DNA of 64,000 nucleotides, from NCBI RefSeq assembly GCF_000005505.3, contig NC_016134.3:14800624-14864623 (forward strand). The letters are read 5' to 3'. Source of the stretch: Brachypodium distachyon. Its lineage: Eukaryota > Streptophyta > Magnoliopsida > Poales > Poaceae. The stretch's first letter is position 1. Each line of letters opens with the position of its first letter. Below the pieces are notes generated by a model. It saw only the letters and a list, made by a program, of their open reading frames with translations, had not been told where the DNA came from and did not search any database. Made by a program: the position numbers and the translations under genes. Positions 1 through 13,400 of the stretch are shown here, piece by piece.

Positions 1-581
1 CGTGTTGGACGGCCCAAGTTACTAGTTAATTATGGAACAAGTTACAACTGGGCTTTATCTGGACGTCACGCTGATCTGACAGCACTGGACATGAATGTTA
101 ATGGCCTGAGCAGAATTCAAGGCGATAAAAAAAGCTAACATCGGTGTGTACATGAGCTATAGCACCGAACGCGGTTCACCCCCATCTTGGAAAGAAGCCT
201 CTCACCTTTCCTCGCCGGCGGCGATTGAGCATCGTCTGAGCCCCACTTACCGAAATCTAGGTGAGTAAATCGTAGATCTCTAGATAGAGCGACTTTGGAT
301 CTTTTGCAAGCACTGACGGATTTTCAACTAATAGATTAGATTCGGGGGTAGGTTGAGTTGGGAGGGGTCGATTGACGGCGTCGCAGATTGCGACGATGAT
401 GCGAGGTACGGTGAAGATCAGAAGGACGCGCAGCTGTGAGAATGTCAGTTTCTGGTTATTACCATTCTCTTATGATGCCTGCGAGTGGCTGGACTTTTAG
501 CCTTACCGGAGGGCAGTGCACTATCGGCGATAGGTTGATTACTGACGATGTGCTGTAAGATACTGCAGGAACGGTGTCTCC
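1..581 (+). promoter_or_regulatory. Probable leader and promoter side of the FRS-type transposase locus
   Basis: No protein-coding exon is recognised here. A good splice donor (AAATCTAG then GTGAGTAA) lies at 260/261 after a GC-rich stretch, as expected for a non-coding 5' exon followed by a leader intron. The first exon-like reading frame of the transposase locus opens near 582. The left edge of any transposon that carries the locus would lie here or beyond the window, and I could not identify a terminal inverted repeat. The assignment rests on position and one splice site only. Confidence 0.3.
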
Positions 582-3500
582 TTGGCTGATAGAGATACCA
601 GCGAGATTAATTTGCAGCTAGGCGAGGAGGAGAAACAAGTAGACGTTGCTGTGGTGCGGCAGCGGTCAGTAAGCGAACGACCATTTCATGGGAGTTGTGG
701 CGGATACGATTCCTGTTCTGGAGTTCGAGATACGCAATTTTCCATAAGTAGCACGAACGAAACAACTGGCTTGTCCTCCTCGACAAGGTACTTTCAGATC
801 CACTTTGGTGTTTTTTTTTTCAATCTAGCGTCGCACTGCCAGCATGATGTACTAGCGAATTTTTATTTTTGGGCTTCGTTATTAGGTCGGACAGTAAATT
901 TTTATAAGAGCGGTGCATTCGAAGGCAAAGTAAGCTGCCATGTGCTTGTGGGCTTAGGAATCACTAGAAGAAGGCCTGAGTTAGTGTATGGCTATACTGA
1001 ATTATTTAGATGACAACACGATGGATTTAATGTTTCCCTTTTTAATGCAGATGTTCCCTGAGTAATACCACGAGTTCTAAAAATGCAGATGAAATTTCGA
1101 TGGCCGAAGAAATGGTTTTGGGTGGGAGTGCCTGTGCAGAAGAGGGGATTAATGCTGAAACGTTTTCAGATGAAGTCTTGCCGTGTGTTTCTATGGGGGG
1201 TGGCATACAAGATGCGGATGTGGCGTATGCAGCTATGGAAGAACAGTATGTATTAGTGCTAACCTCAACCTGTATAAACAGATTATTTGAATAATACAAC
1301 AGTTCTTGCAGTTGTGGATACGGATGATATTAGTAGTAATTGACATTTGTGTTTACGAAATGTCAACAATTTGGGGAGGGTGCTGATGTCGGTTTCAATT
1401 TTTTTTGGCAGCTCTAGACGGAGTTCGCGTAGCATGGAAGATCATATAACGGCTATAGGCGACGAAGATCAAAATGAAATAGATGGAAACGTAGGCGATA
1501 GGGTAGAAAAAATGGAGCATATGGGTAAGGTCGGACCAGGAGAAGGTATCATGAAGATAAATTCTGAAGGCTGGACACGCAGGTGAGTAACCTTATTAAA
1601 AAAGGATATACCTATTCTTGCCATGTATGCCAGAATGCTGTACATATGTTCATACATCGAAACTTGTTGTTGCCGACTACCTATGAAACATGTATACAAA
1701 ATTGCTCTATGTCTTAAATATTTTTTCCCAAACCTGCGGGTGAGGATCGGAGCTGCAGAGGATGAAAGAGAACTCAATCCAAATAGGATTAGTGCTCTGG
1801 AGAAATCCATAAGGAACTACGCGGAGAGGAAGAGCGATACAGTAGTGAACCCGATAGTCGGCACATCATTCGATAGTTTGGAAGACGCATATGAGTTCTA
1901 TAATCTGTATTCCTGGGAAGTAGGTTTCGGGATCAGGTATGCAAAATGCAGGCTGAATGTCCATTGGAAAAAAATGCATGCAAGAGATTGTTTGCGGCTG
2001 TGCAGTAAGCATTATAAGTATTTAAATTGCAGGGGAAAAAATGTGCAGGATCGAGTTGTCCGTAAGTTCAGAAGCAAGCTCACTGATTTTCTCTATATCT
2101 ATTGTGATGAAACAGGGAAAAGCATTGCATGCAAACAGCCGGTCTGCACGTTGCGGATGCCAAGCATTGATCCGACTACTGAGGTCCGAAGACAAAGGGT
2201 GGTACATTTGTGAGCACAGGGATAAGCACAACCATGTTCTGTCGAAAACATGTGGAGAGAAGTTGCACTGGCAATCACACAGACATATAGATCGGTACAC
2301 AAAACAGTTGGTTAAGCAACTCCGAGAGAATAACATCAGCCTTGGCAAGGTGTACAGCATTGTTGGCAGTTTCTTCGGAAGCATGGACCGGATACCTTTC
2401 ACAAAAAGATCGCTGAAAACTCTCTATGGGTAGATAAGCCGTGAGCAGTCGGACAATGATGCAGCCAAGACATTGGACGTCTTCAGCAAGATGCTTGAGG
2501 CTGACCCTGACTTCAAATACACGGTACAGGTCGATGATGAGAGCCGTATAAAGAACCTGATGTGGACATCGGGAAAGAGCATGGACCAGTACATATGTTT
2601 TGGAGATGTGCTAACCTTTGACACGACATACAGGACAAACCTTTATGACATGCCTTTTGGACTATTCGTTGCTGTTAACAACCATTTCCAGAGCATAATT
2701 CTTGGTGGTGTCCTCATGAGGGATGAGAAAGTAGAGAGTTTCAAGTGGGTCTTCGCCGAGTTCATGCGCATGGTGGGCGGCAAGGACCGGCACCCAAAGA
2801 TGATTCTAACCGGTAAGTTATGATAAAAATGGGCTAGATCTTCCTCTGGAATAGTTGTACATACCGCATGACTAAAAAAAGTTTCGAATTTGCTGTCGAA
2901 TTGTTTCGTGGCTAAATTTTAGCAAGATCAATGGAGATCGCAATTGCAGAAGTACTCCCGAACACGAAACATCGTTAGTGCAAGTGGCACGTGCTGAAAA
3001 AGGCTAAGGAGTCGTTGGGTGCCTTGTACGGTAAAAAGAGTGAATTCAGAACTGAATTTCACAAGTTGGTGAATTTGATGTGCACAGAAGAGGAATTCGA
3101 GTGCGCGTGGTCTGAGATGGTTGAGAAATATGGTCTCGAGAAGCAACCGTTTTTGACACAGATATATGAGGTAAGACGTAAATGGGCAAAACCATACTTC
3201 AGGGACATTTTCTGTGCCAAGATGAGCAGTACACAAAGGAGCGAGAGCGCGAGCGCGAACCATGTCCTGAAGACTTATGTTCCACCCGGATGTCCGATGC
3301 ACCTGTTCGTAAAGCAGTATGAGAAGCTACAGTTCGACAGGGAATCAGAGGAAAGCTACCAGGAAAAAAGGACAACACTGGTACGACCGTATGGATCGAC
3401 AAGAAACATAATAAACCTATTAGTTTGATATTGCGATGTCCTCAACTTCAGACACGGATCTTGGCAATTTAGGAACTAAAGTATCGCTTCTAACTTTTGT

Positions 3501-4701
3501 TTTCTTTTTCTTTCCAACGTACTGCAGAGTGGGGTGGTGCTGAGAGCAAATCTACCAATTGAGGTCCATGCTAGCAAGGTTTACACGAGGACTATGTTCG
3601 AGCAATTTGGGCAGACTCTATTTGAGTCAGGGCAGTACCTGATAGAGGAATTAGAGCAACGAAAGAAATTCATTGTAAGGCATTCTAGGCATGTCTTCAG
3701 AGAAAAGTGGAGCAAGACAATATATCGTGTTGAGGTAGATGAAGAAAATCGTGTCTTCAAATGCGAGTGTGCTTCGTTCGAGCATTGTGGAATGCCATGC
3801 TGCCACCAGATTAATGTATTTTATATCACCATGAATGTGGACTGCACACTATGTACGGATATGGGATGAAATTAAAGTTCTCTATAATCAATTAAGCATA
3901 GTTGAATGATTTTTGAAGTATCATTCGTTTTATTCTTAAAAAAAATAACTGTGCTACGACTGAGTCTAACACGTGGCACTCACTTGGTGCTTTGGGCAGG
4001 TCCTCCTGTTTCTCGATTACATGGAAATACCTAAAAGCTTGGTACTGAAAAGATGGACAAGGGATGCTAGGGACATCTTGCCGCCACATCTGCGGTGCTA
4101 CGAAAGGGGGAACGGTCGGCCTCGTGCAGTAACGTACAGGCACTCGCATCTCATGTTAGCTGCTTTTGAGGTTGTGAGAATGGGGGATGCGAACCCAACT
4201 GCTTATGAGAAGGCAATAGAAGGAATGGTAAATCTGAAGAAGACTTTGGAGCCACTGAGTGTGAGCGTTGATGGACTAGGTCTGAATGAGAGAGAACAGT
4301 CGAAATGTACAAACAGCAAAGAACCAGCTGAAATCAGAGAGATGAGTTCAGGGACACAACCCGCCGTCACAGATTTGGGAAGTAAAATGGCAAGGGCAGA
4401 TTGCAGAGGTGAGGGATCAATGGTTGATGAACATGGTGATGGAGCTGTTCGGGTCGAAATGCCTACAAAAAAAAGGGCTGCTGGCAGGCCAAGCAATGCG
4501 CGTGAGAAGCCACCTTACGAGCAGGTAAGTAAGAGAAGCCGATTCTGTTCTGTTTGGCGTTCTGCTGGTCATAAGAGCACAACTTGCCCAAAGCGCAGTA
4601 ACATCCCCAATGTGCCGAGGCGACAACCAAAATGTTCAAACTGTGGCGTGACTGGTCACAGAAAGAACAACTGCAGTAACCCCAAGATCTTGTTGTCATA
4701 G
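582..4701 (+). pseudogene. Decayed FAR1/FRS-type Mutator (MULE) transposase
   Basis: This locus belongs to the FAR1-related family, which are MULE transposases or transcription factors domesticated from them. Readable exons are about 582-786, 1051-1246, 1412-1582, 1756-2004, 2116-2812, 2923-3380, 3528-about 3808 and 4000-4701. The domains in order are an acidic N-terminus, a FAR1 DNA-binding domain (1850-2300, with the RCGCQALIRLLR and WYICEHRDKHNH blocks), a MULE transposase core (2470-3400, with the FDTTYRTNLYDMPFGLFV block), a SWIM zinc finger (CECASFEHCGMPCCH near 3758-3802) and a C-terminal tail with two zinc knuckles. The second knuckle is an intact CX2CX4HX4C. The first has Trp for its second Cys. 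Lesions are: an extra A in the A-run at 1969-1975, TAG at 2431-2433 where the family has Lys, TAG at 2976-2978 where the family has Trp, and loss of the Asp-Gln usually following ILT (second catalytic Asp) at the 2812/2923 junction. The SWIM exon's donor also looks mutated (AT instead of GT). Exon phases otherwise join correctly, so the family call is firm and the locus is not functional. Confidence 0.9.
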
Positions 4702-5423
4702 ATTATTCGATTTTAGTGCCTTCGAACTAAATATGTTAAATTCGAAAAAAAAAACACTACGGTGTGTTATGCTTATTTGTTCATTTTCTTCAAGAAGCCG
4801 AGTTCATATTGCAAGTTATATGTTCGTATGGGCAGACAATAAAGGTATGAATATTGTGTTGGTGATTTACTAAAAGTTGGTTACAATAAGATATTTTGTT
4901 TTGTATTTCGTGATTGGTGCTCCGTTGAAAGATAACAGATGGCAAATTTACAGATGAAAAGATGACTTCGTATGAAATTGTTGCATACGGTCCTTGTTTG
5001 AGGACATATGCATTGAGTTAGGTTGAAAAATTCGGATGGCCTTACCGGGATGAAGGGGGGATCTGTTGTTGTTGAAACCACCATAATATTGAACGACAGT
5101 TTTTTTTATGAACATTGCAATGTAGCTGCGGACGATTTTCATGGTGGGTGTAGTTAACTACGATTGGATTGAAGGGGTGGAGGGAAGAGTTGAATGAAAA
5201 GGATCGAATTACGTACAATGTAGCTACTGGGCCTCCGAACTGGCTATGCGGGCCTAAAACAAAGAAAACCGTTAGCTCAGCCCGACAGCGGTTCCGAGTC
5301 GTGGGACCCATATAAGGATATTTGATCGTTCAGCTGGAATGGAAATGAGAGATGAGAAGTTTGATTGCAATCTGCTTGTAAATATGAATAGTTTGTGGAT
5401 AATTTCATATTGAAACGGTGTAT
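4702..5423. other. Spacer with no recognised gene
   Basis: This is the AT-rich stretch between the transposase stop codon and the GRF-type locus. It contains short A-runs (for example at 4746-4755) and a possible polyadenylation context (CAATAAAGG near 4840). No open frame here resembles a known protein, and no repeat is evident by eye. Confidence 0.5.
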
Positions 5424-5872
5424 GCTGTCGATTGCCACTGCGGGAAGCAAGTATAGCGGTATGTTGCATTCGAAGGAAGGAACGTGGGGCGCAGGTTCTT
5501 TGGTTGCTCCGACGAGGTAAGTCCAGTTTTCATTTCTTTGTTAATCAGAGAATAAGCTGGTAGAAAATATGTTCGTGAAAAAAGGAAGTTTACTTTACTG
5601 CGGTGCTTCAGGGACCGTCGCGGTGCACATACGTCATGTGGGTCGACCAGGCTTGGGGGGGTGAGCTTCAAAGAGCGATCAAGAGGATGTGGGAGATGAT
5701 TGAAGAGCGAGAGGCCGAAATACATGCTCATGAGGAGGAAATGCAAAAGATCCTGGATGTGCAGGCTGCGGAGGAGGTGAGGCTACGAACAGAGGTTGGC
5801 ATCTACAGGATCTGTGTTGCTGCAATGGTTGTAGTGGTATCGCTTGTTCTGTATCTGTTCGCAAAGGTGTGA
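5424..5872 (+). pseudogene. GRF-type zinc finger, coiled-coil and membrane-anchor protein, broken
   Basis: Two exons are visible: up to 5516 (donor GAG then GTAAGT) and 5612-5872 (acceptor TTCAG). The first reads CHCGK, then a stop, then RYVAFEGRNVGRRFFGC, which is the Cys/Gly-Arg-Arg-Phe-Phe core of a GRF zinc finger. The second begins GPSRCTYVMWVD, which closes the finger. It continues with a charged helix (about residues 15-65, rich in Glu, Arg and Gln, probably coiled coil) and ends in a hydrophobic segment of about 20 residues (5808-5866), followed by a TGA stop. Small proteins of this layout are common in grass genomes. The role is not established, and nucleic-acid binding plus a membrane anchor is inference. 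Lesions are an in-frame TAG at 5454-5456 inside the finger and no usable ATG upstream (a TAA lies in frame). It lies on the same strand as the FRS locus, 0.7 kb downstream. Confidence 0.75.
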
Positions 5873-7121
<1,249 letters not shown>

Positions 7122-7446
7122 ATGGCAAGTATACCTGGGCAAACCTCGGGCCGGGCTGGATTCGGGCCAGACTTTGTAAAAGCCCGACGGTCAAACCTGA
7201 AGCCCGAGCCTGGCCCGGCCCAGCCCGATACACCTAAGTAGGCCATTCAAGCATTAAAATAATTATTTTTGAAATAAATAAATGATTTTTTATACCTATT
7301 TTTCCTAAAAATACCTGTTTTTAGTCATTTTTGGGCTTTCGGGTCTAACTTGGGACTGAAAAATGAGGCCCGAGCCCGGCCCAGGACGTCAGGCTTCAGG
7401 CCAGGCCGGCCGGGCCGGGCCACCCATGCCCAGGTATAATGCCAAG
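7122..7446. mobile_element. GGCC-rich hAT-like MITE, copy 1, with 8-bp target duplication
   Basis: The element is 7130-7438 (309 bp). It begins TATACCTGGGCAAACC and ends CCCATGCCCAGGTATA, so the termini are inverted (TATACCTGGGCA). Flanking 8-mers are ATGGCAAG (7122-7129) and ATGCCAAG (7439-7446), which match at 7 of 8 positions. An 8-bp duplication is the hAT hallmark. Both ends are very rich in GGGCCGGGC-type words, and the centre is AT-rich (7255-7330). It has no coding capacity. A second copy lies at 25624-25919. Confidence 0.8.
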
Positions 7447-9855
7447 CGTATTTCTTTATCCACGGTTGGCATGCTTGGGCATGAATCGATAGATGTTATC
7501 ACAAATTGCGGGCGGCCGTAACCTGGTGCGGAACCTAAGGGTGATACCGCGTACGAGAAACTTGCTGTCCGTAATTTCCTTGGATTTTGTTATTTTCGTT
7601 AGGGTGGTAAAAACGACGGAAATGCATTTTCGTTGGTGAGAATTACATGCATCGGAGGGGATCGGAAATAGACGGGAAATTCGTACGGAGATTGCATGAC
7701 GATTTCGGCGCTGAGTGATTAGCTGTGGCCATCTTAATTGTGCACGGGCAGTATCCATCTGACCGCGGCATGTGTTAGGTGCATACCAAACTTACGAAAT
7801 GTCTTCCATTTAATCGCTGATGTTCGGGGAGAGGAAGTACAAATATATACGGTCAGCGGTCGCGTAATCTAAACTTCGCTCGCGGTGTGGGATAGCTAAC
7901 ATAAACCTTTGATGCTGATTTGTGATCTATCCTTATTTTGGAACTATAACCTAGCTGTATTTTAGCGAAAGGTTCAATTCGGATCTTCCGAGCAGGAATA
8001 CAGGATGGGGGTTGTTTGCGGAGGGACACTGGAAGGAGATGAACTTGCGTCGCAATGATGGACATGATCAGACGAATGATGCATGGTCTGACTGGGACCG
8101 GTAATTTGATGCAAACATCAAAGTATGGCAGGCGTTTGGTACATATTTAAGCAAGGACAGACCGATGGCTCCAGCAATGACGCTTTTATCTTGTAGCCCC
8201 TCCACCTCATCTTTATGTCATGTCCCATCGTTGGAGCTAGTGTACGTAGGTCGTCTGACTCCATCGACGGGTGATGCTGTCAGAGGAAAACAAAAATAGC
8301 GTCTCATGGCGTGCACGGTCTAGTCCGTCGCGTGCGAGGTGTGGTACGTACGGCTGCTGCTTTTTGTAAAATACAACGAGAAGCTGACGGGGCCCAGGAT
8401 TGACGTTGAGGGTACGGAAATATAGTAAGACAAATACAATATGTTTTGGGCGTCGATGTAAAAAGGGTTTGTTGTGACTCATAAAGAAAAGGTGGACTGT
8501 ATGTAACGCTATGGTATAACTTGGGTATAAATAAATAGTGGTGCTGATAATGAGGCACAGATGCATTTATGGAAACATTGTGTACTCCTTGAAGCTACTG
8601 TACAGACATCCGTATTATGCGCCAGGGGGGTGGAGGCTGAAAATTCATTGAGCATCATGCGTGCAGAGATTTTGTTGGGAATAAGTGGTCTTGGTAGAAC
8701 ACGACAGGAAGTGTTGCCATGAATGGCATTGCGTTGGAAATGAAAACGTGTTGGCAGATGACTCATGCTTAATTTGTATCGTAGGGGGGCATGTGGTGTG
8801 CATGAGACAGCGATTTGACATGCTTTTATTGTTGTGCTGAGTGTGGACAATTATGAAGCTACATGAGGTAACTTTGGAAAGCCCTGTGGATTGTTGAGGT
8901 AGGACAATAAATATCAGGGAAATGGAGTTAGTGTGAGAGTTAGTCTAACAAGCAAACTGTTAGAAAAGTACTAACGTGAAGATATATTAATTTTTTGTAT
9001 TACGGTGACATGCTTACTGCGGTATTAGCATCATGCGGACTGTAGCACGTGTAATTGTCATACGATTATTAAAATTGATAATTAGTAATCCGGTACGTCC
9101 CAATTTCATGGGGATAAAATGTAGGGTTAAAATGAATAATGAAAAGTAAGAAACAAAAATGAGCTGGTTCTTAATATATAGAGAAAAGAATAAGGGAAAG
9201 TAATTAAGCACTTGGGATAAGAAACATACGATCACAAATTGTTGTCGACGGATGTAAATGAATAAAAAGATGGGATGGATGTTTGAGTGGTAAAAAAAGT
9301 CAATTATGTAGTTTGGGGAGAGCTAAGTATGTTTGCTGTGTGTCGCACAAGGGTGGGTGGCGGAAGATTTATGTAGGAGCGAGTGTATAGAGAAGGTGTG
9401 TTGATTGAAGAGCACAGAAGATCGATACCAAATCTGGAGCAAAGGCATAATATCTACAAGACAGAACAAAAAAGGTGACTTGACAGACTTGCTTGGGATG
9501 CACGGAAGCTGTGTGTCTAGTAGAGGTCTACGGGTGTTGGATGGTAGGGATGGAAGAAATATTAACCATAAATAGGATAGGTCGCATGCAAACATTTGGA
9601 GCTCTAATATCATAAATACGTGTTCTATTTTGAATATAAAAATGTGTCACGTCTGCATTTCCTCCTGATAGCTGCCGGTGTGTGCAGAACGAGTGGGTAC
9701 GATATTATGGAAGGAGAAAAGGGTTGTACTGTTGTTTCGCTCGGCATGGGTGGGCGAGTGTGAACGGGCGAAATGGATGAGGTGGTGGGATATATTTCGG
9801 TCCGCTATTCCTCGCTGCCATGTGGGACCTTTTTTGTGCAAGTGGTCGAGTGAGG
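7447..9855. other. Long non-coding stretch
   Basis: I recognise nothing in these 2.4 kb. Frames on either strand are short (at most about 110 codons), with no motif, splice pattern or repeat that I can support. Scattered GATT- and GTGG-rich sequence resembles old intergenic DNA or the upstream part of the following gene. Confidence 0.45.
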
Positions 9856-10003
9856 TATAAAGGAGGGCATCGGTTGTTCGTCTTCCATCGGAAGCTCTAC
9901 AACTGGCGAGCCAGTAACAATACTTCATGTGCTCGAAGCTCCCTGGTGCTCTAAATCGAAGGGGGAGGGTTAAAGGAGAGAATCTTGCGTAGCCGTGTCA
10001 TCT
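9856..10003 (+). promoter_or_regulatory. Likely core promoter and non-coding first exon of the first Ulp1-like gene
   Basis: A TATA box (TATAAAGG, 9856-9863) is followed by a leader of about 140 bp ending at a strong donor (CATCTG then GTAAGTCC, donor GT near 10004). The first coding exon starts about 450 bp further on with ATG at 10451. This layout (TATA, short leader exon, leader intron, coding exon) is normal for plant genes. The transcription start has not been measured. Confidence 0.45.
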
Positions 10004-10450
10004 GGTAAGTCCGTAAAAGCATTTAACCGTTCTGCTTACCAATCGATGTGGGTAAGAATGCTTATTGGTAAGATGAAATGAAGTGCACGGATCTATATGA
10101 TGGTTTTGCATATGTTGTTGTAAGCTTGGTCGATAGGATTTGTACATCAGGGTTGAAATACCCTTGCATTATTAGTGCTCTCTTTGTCTCTTGTGTGGAG
10201 CATTCTTTGCTTCATTCTTGAAATCACAAACAAGGTACTGAACAGCAGGGTCCAACGGGATGAATAAATCGATCAACATGCAGGGTTAAAATGAACGTAG
10301 GGGAACGGGTGGTTAGGGTGAGGAGTAGGGGGGGGCGGGTTTGTTGTGGATGTGTCGATTTCGTTATTGATTTAGTTTGCATGTACGTGACTTAAAAAGG
10401 GAAACTTGATCTGCCGCAATCTGATTGTTTCGAATTTCCTCAGAAACACG

Positions 10451-13400
10451 ATGAGGAAGCCATCTGTCTCTGGGAGCTCAAGGAGGATCTTGGACAGGCG
10501 CAGGATGAACAAATTGAGGAGGAAGAAAGCAGGATTAGCTGACATTGCAACAGGTTTCTGTATGAATGGGCTGGCAGCAGCATGCATCGACTGGAGCGAT
10601 GGAATAAGACAAGAAATAGGGGGCAATGTATTGAGCTGTTTGTTTAACATGAAGCGTCCTCAAAGATTTAGTAGGAAGCTGGCGTATCAGCTCATGCTAA
10701 AGATGAATCCTGCGACAATGGAGATGGACTTCGGTAACGGAAGGAAAGTGAAACTGACAAGGGAATATATGGCGCATGCGACCGGTTTGCCGAACAAGGG
10801 TGTTCGGGTGGTCGCGCCGACCACGGAGCGTCGCAGAGTTTTGCTGAGAAAGGTGCACACAGTACTGAAAACTGGGACAAAGGACACGCAGCTACCATCG
10901 ATGGACACGCTGACAAGAATCTTAAAACAAGCCACCGTAATAGAGCTAAATCAGGTAAACAAGTCCATGCTGCTGACAGCTCTTACTATGCTGGCTTGTG
11001 CTACCTTCGTCGCACCAAAAAGGTCATGTTCTTCTGTAGCGTCAGAGGTTTTGTTGCTTGTTGATAATCCTGCAAGGATTAAAGATCATAACCTTGCTCT
11101 GTACGCGTGGGAGACTCTGCAGAACGGTGTTTACCGGGCCAAATACGAGATGCCAAATGCTCGTGGGGGAATCGAGCTAGACGGCTGCCTGTTGGCCCTC
11201 CAGGTTGGTATATCGCCATGTTTTACTGAATTGCATATCATACGTGACATGTGTGGAGGAAATAGTGAATTTGGAATTCATGTTTTTCTTTTGATTTGCA
11301 GACATTCTTCATGGATCATAAAGCAAACACACCTCAAGACGTCATGGCAATGGAGTTTCCTAGAATAGTACACTACGATCTAGTGGCTTTGGAGGATTAC
11401 GTGAAACTGAGAGCGTCACGCTGCAAAGGAGTGATTAAGGTACCTAATTCGTACTGCTTGTTGTATTGTTTTGTGACGTGTGGCTATTGGAAGGTTGTTT
11501 CATGGTTGAATTGTTTCTTGTCATTAGTTGGGAGATGCAGTTGCGGATGACGAAGATGGCTTTGAGAGAACTGGTTGGCGATCCGATGGGGTTAGAACAC
11601 CTAGTCCTAATATAGAGGGCCGGGAGTCCGTTAAATGGGGAAAATCGTGCCGTCGCACTGGAGCTGTGCGCAACAATGTATCAAAAGAAATTGATAAGAG
11701 CCTTTTCATAAAGGTGATGTACATTCTGTCATAACAGCTTTTCATTTGTGTAAACGTTTTTGATTGTGATTCTGTTCATCATGCATATCGTGTATTATTA
11801 AGAAATCGTGTACGGAGGGAAAAATATGGAATATTCATAGTACATTTTGGTCAACATGGCATTTGTTTTCTGATTGTTAGATAGTGGTTTATTTAATTCA
11901 TCATGCATCGTTGTGATGTACAAGAAATTGTGTGTTAACCGTTCTTTATGCGGGGTGTACTTGTGGATTCAGAATCCGCAACACTCTTCTATAAATCACT
12001 GATATACTTTGGAATTCATTTGCTAATCTGCGTGTTTCACTGCTGTTTAGCAGATAATGGATGTTGCGAGGAAAGTGGTGGCGATGCAGAGTGCAGGGTG
12101 CGGCCTAAATGCAAGAGAAGACAGAGACTGCTTGTCGCAATTTCTGAAAGGTGTGGACGACGAGGATGTGCAGAGGATATTCGACATAATTGACAGAAGC
12201 ATGAGTGAGCAGAAGAAATGGGACATTTTATGATGGATGTGTTCCTCAGTGAGTTAGCAGCAATGTCAGGACTTAGCGTGGAAGAAGTGTTTAGCACAGA
12301 TTCTGCGTCGCTGAGGAACAAGGAAATAGGTAAAGAAAACGTACAGCTTTTGTAAATACGTGAAATTCTAAACTTTACTTAATTTTTTTTGGATGGACGA
12401 TGAGAGAAAAAATAAAAGTTGAACAATTACAACTCGATTTCCGATGTGGATCTGATTGTGGGGATGACAGAAATGCAGGTTGAACACGATCTGACGTTGA
12501 CTTCGTTTGTAGGTACAATCTCTGGTGTCGAACATTTCATGGGCTCGGATGGTGGTGTGAGGTTGAGTACGGGTGGCGTAGAGACGGGAGGTATAACATT
12601 AACCGTGGCAAGTATTTTGTTCATGTAGGACTGTGAAATGGATAATAGAATATTTCGAGGTCACGTTACGGAAATGTTAAAACATGCCTGATTTTCGATG
12701 GGTACAAAATTTTTGATTGGTTGAATTTTTATGGTACAGGTGAGGAAACAGGTGTTGTCATCCGATCGGAGACACCATATGCAGCGGGTCGGTCTTCCGA
12801 CTGGAGAAAAATAAAGGGAAAAAAAAGGGAGGCTTGTGAGCCCAAGCAGAAGCAGTGGCAAAGACGTTTAGGCATGTAGCACAAAAAAGATATATTGGTT
12901 AACTCTTATTAATATGGGGTTATCGTAACGTTGAAAAATATTTGTAACCAATGCAGGAGTCGAACGCTCATCGGGAGAAAGAGGGGAAGGATCTGGTTCC
13001 ACGGCAGAAGGTGTGACTACATTAGGAGCTTGCTTACACGTGTCAGGAACTTTGGTCTGCGGACGGGAAGGAATTTGCAATGGTTGGTGACAGTGAAAAT
13101 GGTTGAGTAATTTGAGTACATTTGGGGCTGTGAATTCAACAACGTATCTAACAAGAATTTCATTTTGAATGTGAAACAGATGTATATGGTAAATTATAGA
13201 CAATCTGTTGCTGCAAGCTGCCCGGTGTACGATAAGACACCTGCGATGAGTGTGTGTCGCACAAGAAGACAAGTATTGCTGGGAAGCTGCACCGCACAAG
13301 GTGAGTATCATCTTTTTTTGTTCACCATTGGGGTGGATGCGACACTGCCAGATTATGAATAGATGTTAAATATTAGGTGGAACAAATGGCAAACTCAGTC

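Noticed and set aside
2005..2032. 28-nt intron in the transposase
   Set aside because: It is too short for a plant intron. The donor at 2005 pairs better with the acceptor before 2116, which restores the FAR1 motif in frame.
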